Positions 14,286 to 14,383 of a DNA stretch of 14,383 nucleotides are shown one piece after another; positions within the stretch are counted from its first letter, which is position 1, and the number at the start of each line of letters is the position of its first letter. The position numbers and the translations under genes were made by a program. This stretch comes from Pleurotus ostreatus/Saccharomyces cerevisiae fusant (lineage: Eukaryota; Opisthokonta): assembly GCA_024196135.1 (NCBI GenBank), contig JAMQCK010000888.1, positions 1-14,383 of the forward strand, given 5' to 3'. The notes under the pieces are model-generated. The model ran no database searches. It was not told where the DNA came from and worked only from the letters and a program-made list of their open reading frames with translations.

Positions 14286-14383
14286 CTGTGGGTCCAAGTC
14301 GCGGGAGCGACCTGCTTCGGTGTCCGCACATAGAGGTATACCAGATGTAGCCTGACCGGATGCTAGCGCCGAGAATATGCTAA
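14286..14383. repeat. Exact 98-nt terminal direct repeat, right copy
   Basis: This copy is identical to bases 1-98. It begins at CTGTGGGTCC after ...CGCGTCACAGC and runs to the last base of the window. Confidence 0.95.

Larger units (their letters stand above)
1..14383 (-). mobile_element. Ty3/Gypsy LTR retrotransposon with two antisense cargo genes (single-LTR circular contig)
   Basis: Gag (CCHC knuckle), retropepsin, RT, RNase H and DDE integrase follow each other on the minus strand in the Ty3/Gypsy order, with integrase after RNase H. They are flanked by a PBS-like sequence next to one edge of the LTR and a purine tract next to the other. The pol frame is uninterrupted over 1688 codons and the RT, RNase H and integrase active-site residues are present, which suggests a recently active copy. 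The internal region is about 12,967 nt and the LTR about 1318 nt, very large for a fungal Gypsy element because two plus-strand spliced genes occupy about 4.5 kb between pol and the polypurine tract. No target-site duplication or host flank is visible, because the contig begins and ends inside the LTR. Assignment to an agaricomycete family rests on remembered Pol motifs, not on a search. Confidence 0.9.
13431..14383 (-). repeat. LTR, promoter-side part (part of U3, R, U5)
   Basis: In element sense (minus strand) this part holds U3 sequence, a TATATAAG box, the probable start of transcription near 13810, a poly(A) signal and U5. It ends at 13431 with ...CATCA, two bases before a PBS-like TGG. 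The other LTR end, at 463, starts TGATG, so the ends form a 5-bp inverted repeat TGATG...CATCA, as expected of LTRs. Joined through the circular junction to 1-463 the LTR is about 1318 nt. Only one copy is present, so the two-LTR identity test cannot be made. The boundaries rest on the inverted ends plus the adjoining PPT and PBS candidates. Confidence 0.75.

Noticed and set aside
13705..14331. 208-codon minus-strand reading frame within the LTR
   Set aside because: It crosses the predicted TATA box and transcription start, begins in the circular-overlap segment, is Arg/Ser-rich without any motif, and competes with other open frames in the same GC-rich stretch. Low stop density explains it.

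Overview
The window is almost entirely one large, intact-looking Ty3/Gypsy-type LTR retrotransposon. It most likely comes from a basidiomycete fungus (Agaricomycetes). Grounds: Pol has the motif set of a Gypsy family I recognise from agaricomycete genomes (FPPV-IP, NIPIPPG, YEPSNSSYRS, GPPSRYELP, PENSGIRRF-WEHL), and the spliced genes have many 50-60 nt GT-AG introns with CTNA-like branch points. No bacterial features, tRNA, rRNA or CRISPR were seen.

Layout. The element's sense strand is the minus strand. A long terminal repeat of about 1318 nt spans the contig ends (13431-14285 joined to 1-463; TGATG...CATCA termini). Bases 1-98 are repeated exactly at 14286-14383, so the contig closes as a circle with a single LTR. 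Reading leftward on the minus strand: LTR with TATA box and poly(A) signal; primer-binding-site-like sequence; a leader of about 660 nt; gag (capsid and CCHC knuckle); pro (retropepsin); pol (RT, RNase H, duplicated zinc-binding domain, integrase core, GPY/F-like module). gag, pro and pol are in three frames, and each step is a -1 shift. A textbook slippery heptamer sits directly before the gag stop codon.

Between the end of pol and the polypurine tract lies about 4.5 kb carrying two spliced genes on the plus strand, antisense to the element: gene A (774-2355, 6 coding exons, 438 aa) and gene B (2917-4623, 5 exons, 496 aa). Each has its own TATATAAG box. I recognise neither protein. Both combine a helical N-terminal part with disordered charged tails and nuclear-localisation-like basic clusters. 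The polypurine tract beside the LTR has an exact 17-nt second copy upstream of gene B.

The gag/pro/pol set is an ordinary copy-and-paste machine. The unusual points are the two antisense intron-bearing cargo genes, whose orientation would let introns survive reverse transcription, a complete upstream copy of the integrase zinc-binding module, and a minus-strand leader without any ATG for about 1.1 kb that contains an open, protein-like frame joined to gag. Together they suggest a young, possibly active, cargo-carrying element. All gene models and promoter calls are inferred from sequence alone.
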